From Aestuariibacter sp. (GTDB lineage Bacteria > Pseudomonadota > Gammaproteobacteria > Enterobacterales > Alteromonadaceae), in contig CP051238.1 in NCBI GenBank assembly GCA_017794925.1, forward strand, positions 1,225,186 through 1,289,185: a stretch of 64,000 bases of DNA, in the 5' to 3' direction. The first letter of the stretch is position 1. Every line of letters begins with the position of its first letter. Position numbers and translations under genes: made by a program. The notes under the pieces are model-generated. The model was not told the origin of the DNA. It worked only from the letters and a program-made list of their open reading frames with translations, and did not search any database. Shown piece after piece: positions 1 to 9,543 of the stretch.

Positions 1-945
1 TTGGCAAATATTGTGCATTCCAGTGCTATTGAAGGTGAAACACTCAATGCATTTTCAGTGCGATCTTCATTAGCAAATAGACTTGGTCTGAAAGAAGAAG
101 CGACGTATCCGACAACCGAGCAGTCTGATGGTTTGGCAGAGATAATGTTAGACGCGGTTGAGCGATATGACTCCCCTTTAACGTTGAAGCGAATCCTCGG
201 TTGGCATCAGCTGTTGTTTCCCAATGGGCATAGTTTGATCCATCCGGTTAATGCGGGTGCACTAAGAGGTAAAGCACCTATGCAGGTTGTGTCTGGCAGG
301 ATTGAAAAACCAACAGTTTATTTTGAAGCTCCGCCGCGGGAAGGCTTGGAAAAAGAAGTTGATACCTTTATTGCGTGGTTTAATACATCGCGGGATGAGT
401 CTTCGCTAGATCCTATGTTACGCGCGGCTATTACGCATTTTTGGTTTGTTACCCTTCATCCATTTGAGGATGGGAATGGCAGGATCACCCGATTACTCAC
501 CGATTTGGCTTTAGCACAAGCAGAAAGCCAGTCGGTTCGTTTTTATGCAATGTCTGTTGCTATTTTAGAGCGAAGAGCGAGCTATTACGCCGCGTTGGAG
601 CACAGTCAAAGAGGGCATTTGGATATAACAGCTTGGATGGAATGGTTCTTGGACACACTGGACAGTGCGTTTAATTCAGTAATGGAAAATATTGACCAAG
701 TCATTTTTAAAACCCGCTATTGGCAACGGATTGATCAAACTCAACTGACCAAAGAACAATCTAAAGTGTTAAACAAAATGCTGGACGGCAGCTTTTCTGA
801 TGGCATTAATACTACCCAATACCATCGAGTCGCCAAAGTCAGTAAACCATCTGCAACCAGGCATTTGGCCTATCTTGTTGAAATTGGTTGTTTGGTTAAA
901 TTGGGTGGTGGTAGAAGCACTCGTTACAAACTAAAGTGTGATTAA
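1..945 (+). CDS. Fic family protein (5'-truncated by window edge)
   Basis: Fic proteins transfer AMP, or more rarely other phosphate-containing groups, to hydroxyl side chains of target proteins. The full catalytic loop HPFEDGNGRITR is at residues 153-164 of the visible frame, with the catalytic His first. SSAIEG at residues 7-12 fits the (S/T)xxxE(G/N) inhibitory helix motif, placed N-terminal, so the enzyme is probably self-inhibited and needs no separate antitoxin. The last 60 or so residues look like a winged helix, a common C-terminal part of large Fic proteins. The frame is open to base 1, where it reads TTG; family members usually have more residues before the inhibitory helix, so the true start is probably outside the window. 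The gene converges with the oxygenase downstream. Family assignment is firm; the target is unknown. Confidence 0.88.
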   Translation: MANIVHSSAIEGETLNAFSVRSSLANRLGLKEEATYPTTEQSDGLAEIMLDAVERYDSPLTLKRILGWHQLLFPNGHSLIHPVNAGALRGKAPMQVVSGRIEKPTVYFEAPPREGLEKEVDTFIAWFNTSRDESSLDPMLRAAITHFWFVTLHPFEDGNGRITRLLTDLALAQAESQSVRFYAMSVAILERRASYYAALEHSQRGHLDITAWMEWFLDTLDSAFNSVMENIDQVIFKTRYWQRIDQTQLTKEQSKVLNKMLDGSFSDGINTTQYHRVAKVSKPSATRHLAYLVEIGCLVKLGGGRSTRYKLKCD

Positions 946-965
946 CTGCTATATCAACTGCTTGA

Positions 966-1658
966 CTAGCCGTACAACTGCTCAGCACGATTAAACAACA
1001 CCCAGGAAGTCAGGATATATTTGTCATTGGAGACCGGGATTTGGCCCCTGTGGGTGTGAGTGAAATACGCGGGAGCAATAACCATGCGACCTGCTTTGGG
1101 CTGAATCGAAGCATCCTGGTAGTAAAAGTCCGTGCTGCCACCTTCATCTACGTCATTCAGGTAAAACATAAACAGCAGGATACGATGCAGGGCCTCGTTG
1201 TGTGGTGCCTGCGGATACACTTCTGAATGCCAGTAAGGATACCCCCCGTTGCCCATTTCATAACGCTGGGCATTGATGTCACCCATTCGGAACAAATGCT
1301 GAATGAGCATGGGGAGTTGTGGAAGTCCCAGGGTTTCAAAATTCTCTGACGTAAGCTTTACCGGCTGACCGGTTTTTGGATCGGGTAGGGTTAATCCCAG
1401 TGGGCCGACGATCGCAAAATAATACTTTTTCAGATAATTAAAAATCCCATTGCTACAAGCCTGAAACACTTGCTGATGATAGGCTTTAAATTCCGGGTTC
1501 TGCGAGAATGACACATCCATTGAGCGCTTCTTGTCAGTATCCACACCTCCCCCGGTGCGTCCTGGCGCCAACTTTTGGCTGGTATCAAAGGTATCAATAA
1601 TGTTGCTGCATAACTCTGCGGGCAGGGCATTATCAATTACTTCAATGAATGTTGTCAT
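966..1658 (-). CDS. 2OG-Fe(II) oxygenase superfamily protein
   Basis: A 230-residue soluble protein resembling 2-oxoglutarate- and iron(II)-dependent dioxygenases of the prolyl-hydroxylase type. The likely iron ligands are H144 and E146 in YWHSEVY and H203 (or H201) in FTHTHRG. K213, ten residues after the second histidine, is placed to bind the 2-oxoglutarate carboxylate. The E in HxE replaces the commoner D but occurs in this superfamily. It has no signal peptide. It starts 5 bp after the thioesterase gene ends and is the last gene of a uvrA / thioesterase / oxygenase operon. The substrate cannot be told from sequence. The fold call is fairly secure, any specific hydroxylase name is not. 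Confidence 0.75.
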   Translation of the reverse strand: MTTFIEVIDNALPAELCSNIIDTFDTSQKLAPGRTGGGVDTDKKRSMDVSFSQNPEFKAYHQQVFQACSNGIFNYLKKYYFAIVGPLGLTLPDPKTGQPVKLTSENFETLGLPQLPMLIQHLFRMGDINAQRYEMGNGGYPYWHSEVYPQAPHNEALHRILLFMFYLNDVDEGGSTDFYYQDASIQPKAGRMVIAPAYFTHTHRGQIPVSNDKYILTSWVLFNRAEQLYG

Positions 1659-1663
1659 ACTAC

Positions 1664-2068
1664 TTACTCATGGTCTTCAGGCAGCAGGTGCTCGTTTAGC
1701 GCGGCTCTGATATTGTCAGGAATTGCTGCCGTTTTCTGTGTCTCATAATTGTAGTGCACCATGGTCGTGGTGCCAGAATTACAGCGTTTTCCGCTCTGCC
1801 ATGCTTCCTGATAGGCCTCGAATGAGCTGTTTCCAATGCGTTTTACCCAGGTCTTAATGGTGACCGGTTCTCCATAGAAAATTTGTGCATGGAAATCGAC
1901 CTGATAGCTAGCCAGTATCAACGGCCAGCTATCCAGCGCCAGGGTAGGCGTAAACATTTCGAATAGCGGGGTGCGGGCTTCTTCAAACCACACCACCATT
2001 ACAGTATTACCCACGTGTCCTGCGCCATCGGTTTCACTGAAGCGCACATTGGTTGTCATTTCAAACAT
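1664..2068 (-). CDS. Acyl-CoA thioesterase, 4HBT hotdog family
   Basis: A 134-residue single-hotdog protein. The N-terminal stretch VRFSETDGAGHVGN matches the 4-hydroxybenzoyl-CoA thioesterase/YbgC signature (R-x-S/Y-x-T/E-D-x-x-G-H-V-x-N), with the Asp as the usual catalytic residue. These enzymes hydrolyse acyl-CoA thioesters in the cytoplasm. Length is typical. The ATG at 2068 lies one base after the uvrA stop, with AGGTG as ribosome binding site formed inside the end of uvrA, so translation is probably coupled. Substrate preference is not predictable. Confidence 0.8.
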   Translation of the reverse strand: MFEMTTNVRFSETDGAGHVGNTVMVVWFEEARTPLFEMFTPTLALDSWPLILASYQVDFHAQIFYGEPVTIKTWVKRIGNSSFEAYQEAWQSGKRCNSGTTTMVHYNYETQKTAAIPDNIRAALNEHLLPEDHE

Positions 2069-2069
2069 A

Positions 2070-4901
2070 CTACACCTGCTTTAACAGCGGTTTTAAGAAA
2101 CGGCCTGTGTGCGATACCGCACTTTCTGCGATGTCTTCCGGGGTACCTTCGGCAATGATTTGTCCACCACCCGAACCGCCTTCGGGGCCAAGATCCACTA
2201 GGTAATCCGCGGTCTTAATGACATCGAGGTTATGCTCAATGACCACCACGGTATTGCCGTGATCGCGCAGGCGGTGCAGCATGGCCAGCAACTGTTTGAT
2301 GTCGTGGAAGTGCAGGCCAGTGGTTGGCTCGTCCAGAATATACAGAGTTTGGCCGGTATCGCGCTTAGACAGTTCTTTGGCCAGCTTCACGCGCTGAGCT
2401 TCACCACCTGATAACGTGGTGGCGGCCTGACCGAGGCGGATATAAGACAAACCGACATCCATGAGTGTTTGCAGTTTACGGGCAATAGCGGGAATCGGGT
2501 CGAAGAACTCGCGGGCGTCTTCAACGGTCATTTCCAGCACTTCGTGGATGTTCTTGTCTTTGTATTTGATTTCCAGTGTTTCGCGGTTGTAGCGCTTGCC
2601 TTTACACACGTCACACGGCACGTACACATCGGGCAGGAAGTGCATTTCGACTTTGATTACGCCGTCACCCTGACACGCCTCACATCGACCGCCTTTCACG
2701 TTAAAGCTAAAGCGGCCAGGCTTGTAACCCCGTGAACGCGACTCTTGTGTACCGGCGAACATTTCGCGAATTGGAGTGAAAATGCCAGCGTAAGTCGCTG
2801 GGTTAGAGCGCGGTGTTCTGCCGATAGGGCTTTGATCTATATCGACCACTTTGTCGAGCTTATCTAAGCCTGTCATCGACTTGTATGGCGCTGGTTCGCT
2901 GGTCGTTGCATTGTTCAGCTCACGGTGCGCAATGCGGTAAAAGGTATCATTGATGAGCGTGGATTTGCCTGAGCCAGACACACCGGTAATACAGGTCATT
3001 ACGCCTACCGGAATACGCAAATTCACATCTTTCAGGTTGTTACCCGTGGCGCCTGTTAATTCCAGCCATTGGTCGTCTTTGGCTTTATTGCGCTCAGCAG
3101 GCACTTCAATCTTTTCGCGCCCGGACAGATACTTTCCGGTTAAGGAGTCCTCGTTACTGAGGATGTCATCCAGACTACCCTGAGCAATGATTTGACCGCC
3201 GTGAACACCGGCTCCCGGACCAATATCAATAATATAATCGGCTTCTTTGATGGCGTCTTCGTCGTGTTCTACCACCAGTACCGTGTTACCCAGGTCGCGC
3301 AGATGGGTAAGGGTTTTTAACAGGCGTTCATTATCGCGCTGGTGCAATCCAATGGAGGGCTCGTCGAGTACATACATCACCCCAACAAGACCCGCACCGA
3401 TCTGACTCGCCAGACGAATACGCTGAGCTTCTCCGCCAGAGAGGGTGTCGGCACTGCGGGACAGGGTCAGGTAGTTCAGACCGACGTTGACCAGGAAGCG
3501 CAGTCGGTCAAGGATTTCTTTTAGTATTTTGTCGGCGATTTGGGCGCGCTGCCCCGACAAATTCAAATGCTCGAAAAAGTCGTAAGCCCCGGCAATCGAC
3601 ATTTCAGCAATGGCCGGTAAGTTGGTGTCTTCAATAAACACATGGCGGGCTTCGGTACGCAAGCGGGTACCGCCGCAGCTATTACAGGGTTGCTGGCTCA
3701 AGAATTTTGACAGTTCTTCGCGTACGGTATTCGACTCGGTTTCCCGGTAGCGGCGTTCCATGTTAGGAATAATGCCTTCAAACGGGTGCTTGCGTTCCAT
3801 AACATCACCGCGGTCGTTGATGTAACGGAAGCTGATGGACTTGCCCTTAGAACCATAAAGCACGATATTTCTGTGCTCGTCTGTCAATTCACCCAATGGT
3901 ACGGTAAGGCTGAAACCATAATGGTCGGCTACCGCCTGTAACATTTGAAAGTAATAGTAGCTGCGTTTGTCCCAGCCACGAATTGCGCCGCCAGATAAGC
4001 TGAGTTCGTCATTGGTGACCACTTTGAACGGATCGAAAAACTGGCGTGTTCCCAGACCATCACAGGTGCCGCATGCACCAGCCGGGTTGTTGAATGAAAA
4101 CAAACGCGGTTCAAGCTCACTGATACTGTAACCACAATGCGGGCAGGCAAAGTTAGCTGAGAAGATAATCTCAGGCGTATCCGGTTCGTCCATGTACGCC
4201 ACTTTGGCATTACCTGCAGACAGTGCCAGCGCGGTTTCGAAACTTTCCGCCAGACGGAGTTGCAGATCGTCACGCACTTTGAAGCGGTCGATAACGACTT
4301 CGATAGTATGCTTTTTGTGTAAATCCAGTTCAGGTGGATCAGACAGATCACACACATCGCCGTCGATACGTGCACGAATGTAACCCTGGGCAGCCAGTGA
4401 TTGCAGGGTTTTAACGTGCTCACCTTTCCGGTCTTGCACCACCGGCGCCAGTAGCATCAGCTTGGTGCCTTCTGGCAATTCCAGTACACGGTCGACCATT
4501 TGAGATATGGTTTGTGCATCCAGTGCCACATCGTGATCCGGGCAGCGAGGTGTGCCAACACGGGCGAACATCAAACGCAGGTAATCGTATATCTCGGTAA
4601 TCGTACCCACGGTTGAACGCGGGTTGTGCGAAGTGGACTTTTGTTCAATAGAGATAGCGGGCGACAGGCCTTCGATGTGATCAACATCGGGCTTTTCCAT
4701 CATCGACAAAAATTGGCGAGCGTAGGCCGATAGCGATTCAACGTAACGACGCTGACCCTCAGCGTATAAAGTATCAAACGCCAGAGAAGATTTTCCTGAG
4801 CCTGACAGACCGGTGATGACGACCAGTTTGTCACGAGGAATAGTGATATCGATGTTTTTCAGATTGTGGGTGCGGGCACCGCGAACTTCTATGTTATCCA
4901 T
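2070..4901 (-). CDS. uvrA: UvrABC excinuclease subunit A
   Basis: UvrA is the damage-sensing ATPase of nucleotide excision repair; it dimerises, scans DNA with UvrB and loads UvrB at lesions. The sequence shows two ABC modules: a Walker [10 protein letters not shown] near residue 31 and a second GVSGSGKST in the C-terminal half. It also has two LSGGEAQR signatures and paired CxxC zinc sites (CPHCG...CGTCDG and CEACQGDG...CDVCKG). The frame is open to 5048, but the ATG at 4901 gives [15 protein letters not shown], the standard UvrA N-terminus, and 943 residues, close to the E. coli length of 940; the 49 residues upstream look like read-through of the promoter region. It is first in an operon with the thioesterase and oxygenase and divergent from the yajR-like gene. 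No convincing LexA box was found upstream. Confidence 0.97.
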   Translation of the reverse strand: MDNIEVRGARTHNLKNIDITIPRDKLVVITGLSGSGKSSLAFDTLYAEGQRRYVESLSAYARQFLSMMEKPDVDHIEGLSPAISIEQKSTSHNPRSTVGTITEIYDYLRLMFARVGTPRCPDHDVALDAQTISQMVDRVLELPEGTKLMLLAPVVQDRKGEHVKTLQSLAAQGYIRARIDGDVCDLSDPPELDLHKKHTIEVVIDRFKVRDDLQLRLAESFETALALSAGNAKVAYMDEPDTPEIIFSANFACPHCGYSISELEPRLFSFNNPAGACGTCDGLGTRQFFDPFKVVTNDELSLSGGAIRGWDKRSYYYFQMLQAVADHYGFSLTVPLGELTDEHRNIVLYGSKGKSISFRYINDRGDVMERKHPFEGIIPNMERRYRETESNTVREELSKFLSQQPCNSCGGTRLRTEARHVFIEDTNLPAIAEMSIAGAYDFFEHLNLSGQRAQIADKILKEILDRLRFLVNVGLNYLTLSRSADTLSGGEAQRIRLASQIGAGLVGVMYVLDEPSIGLHQRDNERLLKTLTHLRDLGNTVLVVEHDEDAIKEADYIIDIGPGAGVHGGQIIAQGSLDDILSNEDSLTGKYLSGREKIEVPAERNKAKDDQWLELTGATGNNLKDVNLRIPVGVMTCITGVSGSGKSTLINDTFYRIAHRELNNATTSEPAPYKSMTGLDKLDKVVDIDQSPIGRTPRSNPATYAGIFTPIREMFAGTQESRSRGYKPGRFSFNVKGGRCEACQGDGVIKVEMHFLPDVYVPCDVCKGKRYNRETLEIKYKDKNIHEVLEMTVEDAREFFDPIPAIARKLQTLMDVGLSYIRLGQAATTLSGGEAQRVKLAKELSKRDTGQTLYILDEPTTGLHFHDIKQLLAMLHRLRDHGNTVVVIEHNLDVIKTADYLVDLGPEGGSGGGQIIAEGTPEDIAESAVSHTGRFLKPLLKQV

Positions 4902-4986
4902 TCGAACCTGATTGCGAGACAAAAGAAACAGTATGCCACAGTCGGCGACCTGTTGAATATGCCACTTTGCCGAAATCAGATCAGTC

Positions 4987-5038
4987 TGTGTACACAAAGG
5001 GTGGGTGGTAGGTACACAACGGTAAAATGTGCTACACT
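4987..5038. promoter_or_regulatory. uvrA / yajR-like divergent promoter region
   Basis: The 176-bp gap between the divergent genes holds a perfect 10-bp palindrome TGTGTACACA (4987-4996). GTACACAA is repeated directly at 4990-4997 and 5012-5019. TACACT at 5033-5038 preceded by TG would serve as an extended -10 for the rightward gene, 40 bp before its start. These are seen in the sequence; the binding protein is unknown. Confidence 0.4.
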
Positions 5039-5077
5039 GCGCGCCCATTTTAACCGAGTAACAGAGAATCTACTGCC

Positions 5078-6427
5078 TTGAATGCCTTAGAAGTCCGGGC
5101 CGCTTGCACACTAGCGCTGGTTTACGTATTGCGTATGTTAGGGTTGTTTATGGTCATGCCTGTGCTGGCCGTTGCCGCAACGCAATTCCCTGATTATTCA
5201 CCCATGATGGTAGGCATTGCCATTGGTGGGTATGGGCTTACCCAGGCAGCCTTGCAAATTCCCATGGGCATGATGTCTGATCGCTGGGGACGCAAGCCCG
5301 TAATATTGCTCGGTCTGACCGTATTTGCACTTGGCAGTATTGTTGCAGCGATGGCCGACACCATGGCCTGGATGATTGCTGGGCGCGTGCTTCAAGGCGC
5401 AGGCGCGATTGCCGGGGCAATCATGGCTTTAGCAACCGATGTCGCTCGCGAACAACAGCGCGCCAAAGTCATGGCCATTATTGGCATTGCTATCGGATTC
5501 TCTTTCTATATTGCGGTATTAATCGGCCCTATCATTGCGGACAGCTGGGGTATTGCCGGCATCTTTTGGGTAACCGGCGTACTGGCGTTGGCCTGCCTGC
5601 CACTAGTGAAATGGGCTGTACCAAACAGTCCGCAGCGAGTAAGCGCGGAAACCCTGCCGCGTGGCGATCAGGTCTTGGCCATGTTTACCTCGTCACAGCT
5701 ATGGCGACTGAATGTCAGCGTGATGCTGCTGCATATGATGATCACCCTGTTATTTGTGCAAATTCCGCTGTCGCTGGTATCGCTGGGTATGTCACTGGAT
5801 AGCCACTGGTCGTTGTATTTGCCTGTGTTGTTGGTGTCGGTGGTACTGCTGGCGGGCATGATGCGAAGTAGTCGTGGCAAGGCGCCGAAACGTATGCTTA
5901 TGTCTGCCATTGCTATGCTGCTTATTGCATTTGCTATGCTGGGAAGTGGAATGCTTAACTGGTGGCTAGTGGTTACAGCCATGGTGGTGTTCTTTACCGG
6001 CTTTAACTATTTAGAGGCAAATTTACCTGCGTTAGTGTCTAGCATTGCACCGGCGGGTCAGAAGGGCACGGCAATGGGTATTTATGCCAGCTTCCAGTTC
6101 TTTGGTGCTTTTCTGGGTGGTGTCGTCTCTGGCTCAATTGCAACCGCTTATGGTGCTCAGGGCGCGTACATCAGCGGTATCATCGTGGCCGTATTGTGGG
6201 GACTCATTATGATGGGACTACGCACAACCGATAAGTTCAAGCGTGTTACGTTGTCGCTGGATAAAGCCATTCAACCTACTTCTGAACAAGTACACTCCTT
6301 GGAAAAACAATCGGGCGTTATTGAATGCGTATTCGATGCGCAACAGGGCCTGCTTTTCTTAAAAGTCGATAGTGACTTTAAAGAACTTGAGGCCCGCGCG
6401 ATTGTTAATCACTGGTCTGGTGTTTAG
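5078..6427 (+). CDS. yajR: MFS transporter, YajR-like with C-terminal YAM domain
   Basis: A 12-helix major facilitator superfamily transporter in the inner membrane. The motif-A loop is clear (GMMSDRWGRKP, residues 64-74). The helix 1 region LRMLGLFMVMPVL and the mid-protein GTAMGIYASFQF agree closely with E. coli YajR as I remember it. The last 50 or so residues are soluble and end in VIECVFDAQQGLLFLKVDS, like the ferredoxin-fold YAM domain that marks YajR. The start is TTG at 5078; no better in-frame ATG precedes the first helix. Substrate is unknown for the family. A uvrA-divergent transporter is a common gammaproteobacterial arrangement. Confidence 0.8.
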   Translation: MNALEVRAACTLALVYVLRMLGLFMVMPVLAVAATQFPDYSPMMVGIAIGGYGLTQAALQIPMGMMSDRWGRKPVILLGLTVFALGSIVAAMADTMAWMIAGRVLQGAGAIAGAIMALATDVAREQQRAKVMAIIGIAIGFSFYIAVLIGPIIADSWGIAGIFWVTGVLALACLPLVKWAVPNSPQRVSAETLPRGDQVLAMFTSSQLWRLNVSVMLLHMMITLLFVQIPLSLVSLGMSLDSHWSLYLPVLLVSVVLLAGMMRSSRGKAPKRMLMSAIAMLLIAFAMLGSGMLNWWLVVTAMVVFFTGFNYLEANLPALVSSIAPAGQKGTAMGIYASFQFFGAFLGGVVSGSIATAYGAQGAYISGIIVAVLWGLIMMGLRTTDKFKRVTLSLDKAIQPTSEQVHSLEKQSGVIECVFDAQQGLLFLKVDSDFKELEARAIVNHWSGV

Positions 6428-6453
6428 TTAACCAGACCTCTCGCTTTTTAAAG
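6414..6453 (+). terminator. Terminator-like hairpin overlapping the yajR-like stop
   Basis: GGTCTGGT (6414-6421) pairs with ACCAGACC (6431-6438) in an 8-bp stem, followed after a few bases by a T run. The stem includes the stop codon. Confidence 0.55.
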
Positions 6454-6554
6454 CCTTCAGGGCAAAGAAATCTCTTCTGATTTATTGCTGGCCGGCACGC
6501 AAACCCTCCTAATAGTACAAAACAATAATAGTTTTCATTTTTGTTCAATTATTG

Positions 6555-6637
6555 TTTACGAATTGATATGCTCACATTTATAAGACTAAAGTAGTACTAC
6601 TATAGTGCTGAATTTCAGCCATGGCAGGTGAGTAATA
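6555..6637 (+). promoter_or_regulatory. Putative promoter of the aldolase cassette
   Basis: TTTACG (6555-6560) and TATAAG (6579-6584) with 18-bp spacing make a fair sigma-70 promoter. The palindrome GTAGTACTAC (6591-6600) follows and could be an operator. AGGTGAG just before the ATG at 6638 is a good ribosome binding site. Confidence 0.4.
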
Positions 6638-7435
6638 ATGTGTACAAATCCATTGGGCATGTATTTGTTTTGTGACAGCGAGCACCAAATTCAGTTAGCA
6701 GAAGAGGCCGTTGTAGACGGTATCATGCTGGATTGGGAAACCAGAGGCAAAGTACATCGTCAAAACGGTTATGACACTCAAATCAATCAATTGAATATCG
6801 AGGTCCTCAACGCGGTTCGCAGTCATTCACAAAAACCGCTGATGGTCCGTATTAACGGTCTCTATGAAGGGACGTCGTCGGAAGTCGATTTAGCTGTGTC
6901 CGGCGGAGCAACGCAAATACTGCTGCCTATTGCACATTCCGCTTCCGAGGTTGAGGAATTTATCTCGATTGTAGGAGATAAGGCTGAGCCGTGTATCATG
7001 ATAGAAACTCAATCGCTGCTTGATGACATGAATGCCTTATCAAAGCTCGCCTGGAAAACAGCGTTTATCGGCCTCAATGATTTGATGATCTCGCGATCCG
7101 GAACATACATCTGGGACCCGCTCATTGACGGTACGGTTGATTGGATTTTCGCCCAACTCCCTGGCCGGAAGCTGGGCTTTGGCGGTATAACTTTACTCGA
7201 ACATGGTCATCCATTACCGTTTAAATTGTTGATAAAAGAGATGGCTCGTCTTGGTTGTGACTTTAGTTTTCTTAGGCGCTCATTCTATCGTGATATCCAG
7301 TCACTGGACCCGAAGCTGGAGTGCAATAAAGTCCGGGCCTATTGGGAAGAGTGTTTGGCACGCTCTGCATCTGAGATTCAAAATGACCGCGACTTGTTTA
7401 TTGAAAAAGCACAGGCAATAAAAGATGCCCTGTAG
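6638..7435 (+). CDS. HpcH/HpaI aldolase / citrate lyase family protein
   Basis: A 265-residue TIM-barrel protein of the HpcH/HpaI / citrate lyase beta class. These are metal-dependent class II enzymes that make or cleave carbon-carbon bonds of 2-keto acids with pyruvate or an acyl-CoA. The expected landmarks are present: R71 in LMVRING (substrate carboxylate), E123 in CIMIETQ and D148 in IGLNDLM (metal ligands). It has no signal peptide. Its end overlaps the dehydrogenase frame by 11 bp if that gene starts at its first ATG, and a glycosyltransferase-like gene follows. Together they suggest synthesis or remodelling of a keto-acid sugar for a surface glycan rather than aromatic breakdown, but that is inference. 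Confidence 0.75.
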   Translation: MCTNPLGMYLFCDSEHQIQLAEEAVVDGIMLDWETRGKVHRQNGYDTQINQLNIEVLNAVRSHSQKPLMVRINGLYEGTSSEVDLAVSGGATQILLPIAHSASEVEEFISIVGDKAEPCIMIETQSLLDDMNALSKLAWKTAFIGLNDLMISRSGTYIWDPLIDGTVDWIFAQLPGRKLGFGGITLLEHGHPLPFKLLIKEMARLGCDFSFLRRSFYRDIQSLDPKLECNKVRAYWEECLARSASEIQNDRDLFIEKAQAIKDAL

Positions 7436-8363
7436 ATTATTAATGATGTACAGCACACATCAACCATCAGCATTGCACATTCAAGAAGCTGAGCGTTACC
7501 TGGACTCTGATTCAGTTGTCGTGGCTACGTCAGAAGAGCAGGCAATTGAAGCTGCGAAAAGTGCAGAGGTCATTTTTGGTCATCGGTATTTGAGACAAGT
7601 CATGCCGTACGCCGACAAGTTGAAGTGGGTGCAGTCTACAGCAGGGGGAGTTGATAGGCTTCCGTTAGAAGAGTTGAAAGCGAATGGGGTGACGCTGACT
7701 CGTTCTACGTTAGGTAGCCAAACCATTGCGCGTCATACGCATACACTGATGTGGAGCTTAGTTCGTGGTTTACACCATACGTTCCAAAATCAAGTAAATC
7801 GTCAGTATGATACAAATATCAGGATATTGCCTGAACCTAAACAGGCCCTGATCTTGGGTACCGGTTCAATTGGTGTGGCGTTGGCTAATATTCTTCAAAA
7901 AGATAACATCAGTGTGTCAGGAGTGAACCGCTCAGGTACGCAACCCGCTGGATTCCAGCACATCTACACAGGCCAGGATTGGCACGCGGCACTTCCCCAG
8001 ACTGACGTGCTTATAATGGCGTTGCCCACGAATCTCAACTCTTCTCTTTGCGTAGATGAATACGTGCTGTCGTTATTACCTCCTCATGCGATAGTTATCA
8101 ATGTAGGTAGAGCAGAAACGCTCGATACGGACGCGTTGTGTTTTGCATTATCTAACCATCAATTAGGTGCTGCTGCGCTGGATGTTACACCGCAGGATTA
8201 TCGTGTTCAGGACTCTGTGTTATGGACAACCCCCAATTTACTGATAACGCCTCATAACGCAGCGCATAGTGCAGAGCGCGCTGATCATTTGGAGCAGTTT
8301 TTTATTCAACAGCTGGCCAGGTTTACCAATGGTCAGGATTTACTTGATAGCGTTGCGCTGTAA
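7425..8363 (+). CDS. D-2-hydroxyacid dehydrogenase (NAD-binding)
   Basis: A 312-residue protein of the D-isomer-specific 2-hydroxyacid dehydrogenase family, which interconverts 2-keto acids and D-2-hydroxy acids with NAD(P)H. The nucleotide-binding motif GTGSIG is at residues 145-150. R229 in NVGRAETLD and H277 in TPHNAA match the catalytic Arg and His. The catalytic Glu position (after LDV) appears to be Asp258 in LDVTPQDY, a conservative but uncommon change. The start may be this ATG, overlapping the aldolase end by 11 bp, or the ATG at 7443 just after that stop; neither has a strong ribosome binding site. Co-transcription with the aldolase suggests that it reduces the aldolase product or prepares its substrate. 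Confidence 0.75.
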   Translation: MPCRLLMMYSTHQPSALHIQEAERYLDSDSVVVATSEEQAIEAAKSAEVIFGHRYLRQVMPYADKLKWVQSTAGGVDRLPLEELKANGVTLTRSTLGSQTIARHTHTLMWSLVRGLHHTFQNQVNRQYDTNIRILPEPKQALILGTGSIGVALANILQKDNISVSGVNRSGTQPAGFQHIYTGQDWHAALPQTDVLIMALPTNLNSSLCVDEYVLSLLPPHAIVINVGRAETLDTDALCFALSNHQLGAAALDVTPQDYRVQDSVLWTTPNLLITPHNAAHSAERADHLEQFFIQQLARFTNGQDLLDSVAL

Positions 8364-8383
8364 ACGGGATAAGACAAACGACA

Positions 8384-9490
8384 ATGTGGCTACATATAAT
8401 TTCCGATGATAAGTTTACACCGGGCTTAATTGACATGTTTGAGAAGGCCGCGCCTGGCCATCACGTTTTTTGTCTGTTGTTCCCCAAGGCGCACACTGAA
8501 CCCGGTAAGTGTGTTCCAATCAATAACGAAGCCGAATTTACTAAAATACTCGCGTCTCGTGACGATTGGAATGGCATTATCTTTAACCCGCTGCCGCCCG
8601 TGTGCTGGCGTTGGTTGAAACATATACCTGCTAAAATGCGGGTTATATGGTATGGCTGGGGTTACGAAGGTTACCAGACATGGCCGAAACTTAAAGAACA
8701 GTTCACCTATCTGGATAAGACCCAAGAATGGGTCCAGCGCCATGATGCGCTTCGCAACAGAATCAAAGAGCGCTGGCTTGATTTGAAAACCTATTATACG
8801 GGTTACAGATACCTTCGACGCGTCGATGAGTTCGTGTCGTTACTCCATCACAATCACATGGTTTACCAGAAAGCGGGTTTGCTTGGGAAGAAAACGCGAT
8901 ATCGGTTTGGTGCGGTCGGGACAATGTTCAATTTAGAGAACATGGCTGAAACGCCTGTGCCAGGCAAGCACATACTCTTTGGAAACTCTGCCACCGCGAC
9001 CAATAATCACATAGAAGCCGTTGATTGGCTGGCCGGCACAGACTTAGGAAGTCGTAAAGTGATCACCCCTTTGAGTTATGGACAAGACAGATATAGAGAG
9101 ATGATCTGTGGCTATGCTGAGTCACGGTTAGGCGCCAACTTTGTGCCGGTTGTTGACTATATGAGCTTTGGCGAATACACGGAATTACTCTCGGAATGTG
9201 GCTTTATGGTAATCAATACGCTCCGGCCACAGGGGTTTGGGAATATTCTGATGATGCTGATGAATGGCGCAAAGCTGATTACCAATGATACACCGGCCTA
9301 CCGGACGTTAATCGACTGGGGTGTGCATGCCGAATTAATGTCTGAAACGTCAGTAAATACGGCATTCACGCCGTTGACAGCTGAGCAGATTCAACAGAAT
9401 CGTGATGCTATTCAACAGCACGCCAGTCAAGCCAGAGTAATGGAAGAGCTGCATGATATGCTGAGGGTAAATCTCATTAGCTCGTCATAA
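8384..9490 (+). CDS. WecF-like Fuc4NAc transferase (GT56) family protein
   Basis: A 368-residue protein whose second half resembles TDP-N-acetylfucosamine:lipid II N-acetylfucosaminyltransferase (WecF, family GT56). Similar points are LFGNSATATNNHIEAVDWL, VITPLSYGQDRY, MSFGEYTELLSECGF and RPQGFGNILMML. WecF adds Fuc4NAc to the lipid carrier during enterobacterial common antigen synthesis. No other wec gene is nearby, so the role here is more likely an O-antigen, capsule or glycoprotein sugar. It begins 20 bp after the dehydrogenase and is probably the last gene of that operon. There is no signal peptide; WecF enzymes act at the cytoplasmic face of the inner membrane. Family assignment is from memory of the motif pattern. 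Confidence 0.65.
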   Translation: MWLHIISDDKFTPGLIDMFEKAAPGHHVFCLLFPKAHTEPGKCVPINNEAEFTKILASRDDWNGIIFNPLPPVCWRWLKHIPAKMRVIWYGWGYEGYQTWPKLKEQFTYLDKTQEWVQRHDALRNRIKERWLDLKTYYTGYRYLRRVDEFVSLLHHNHMVYQKAGLLGKKTRYRFGAVGTMFNLENMAETPVPGKHILFGNSATATNNHIEAVDWLAGTDLGSRKVITPLSYGQDRYREMICGYAESRLGANFVPVVDYMSFGEYTELLSECGFMVINTLRPQGFGNILMMLMNGAKLITNDTPAYRTLIDWGVHAELMSETSVNTAFTPLTAEQIQQNRDAIQQHASQARVMEELHDMLRVNLISSS

Positions 9491-9507
9491 TTCTGCAGCG
9501 AAGGCTA

Positions 9508-9540
9508 AGGCGCTGAAACGTAGTTTGAGCGCCTGTTGTT
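9508..9540. terminator. Bidirectional terminator hairpin
   Basis: AGGCGCTGAAAC (9508-9519) pairs with GTTTGAGCGCCT (9523-9534) with one mismatch and a 3-base loop, followed by a T-rich stretch. It sits between the convergent glycosyltransferase and nfeD genes. Confidence 0.65.
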
Positions 9541-9543
9541 CAT

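Noticed and set aside
4902..5048. N-terminal extension of uvrA
   Set aside because: Its 49 residues have no counterpart in UvrA and would occupy the divergent promoter.
4902..5077. Possible LexA (SOS) box upstream of uvrA
   Set aside because: The nearest match (CTGTGTACACA) lacks the CTG-N10-CAG spacing; listed only as an unassigned palindrome.
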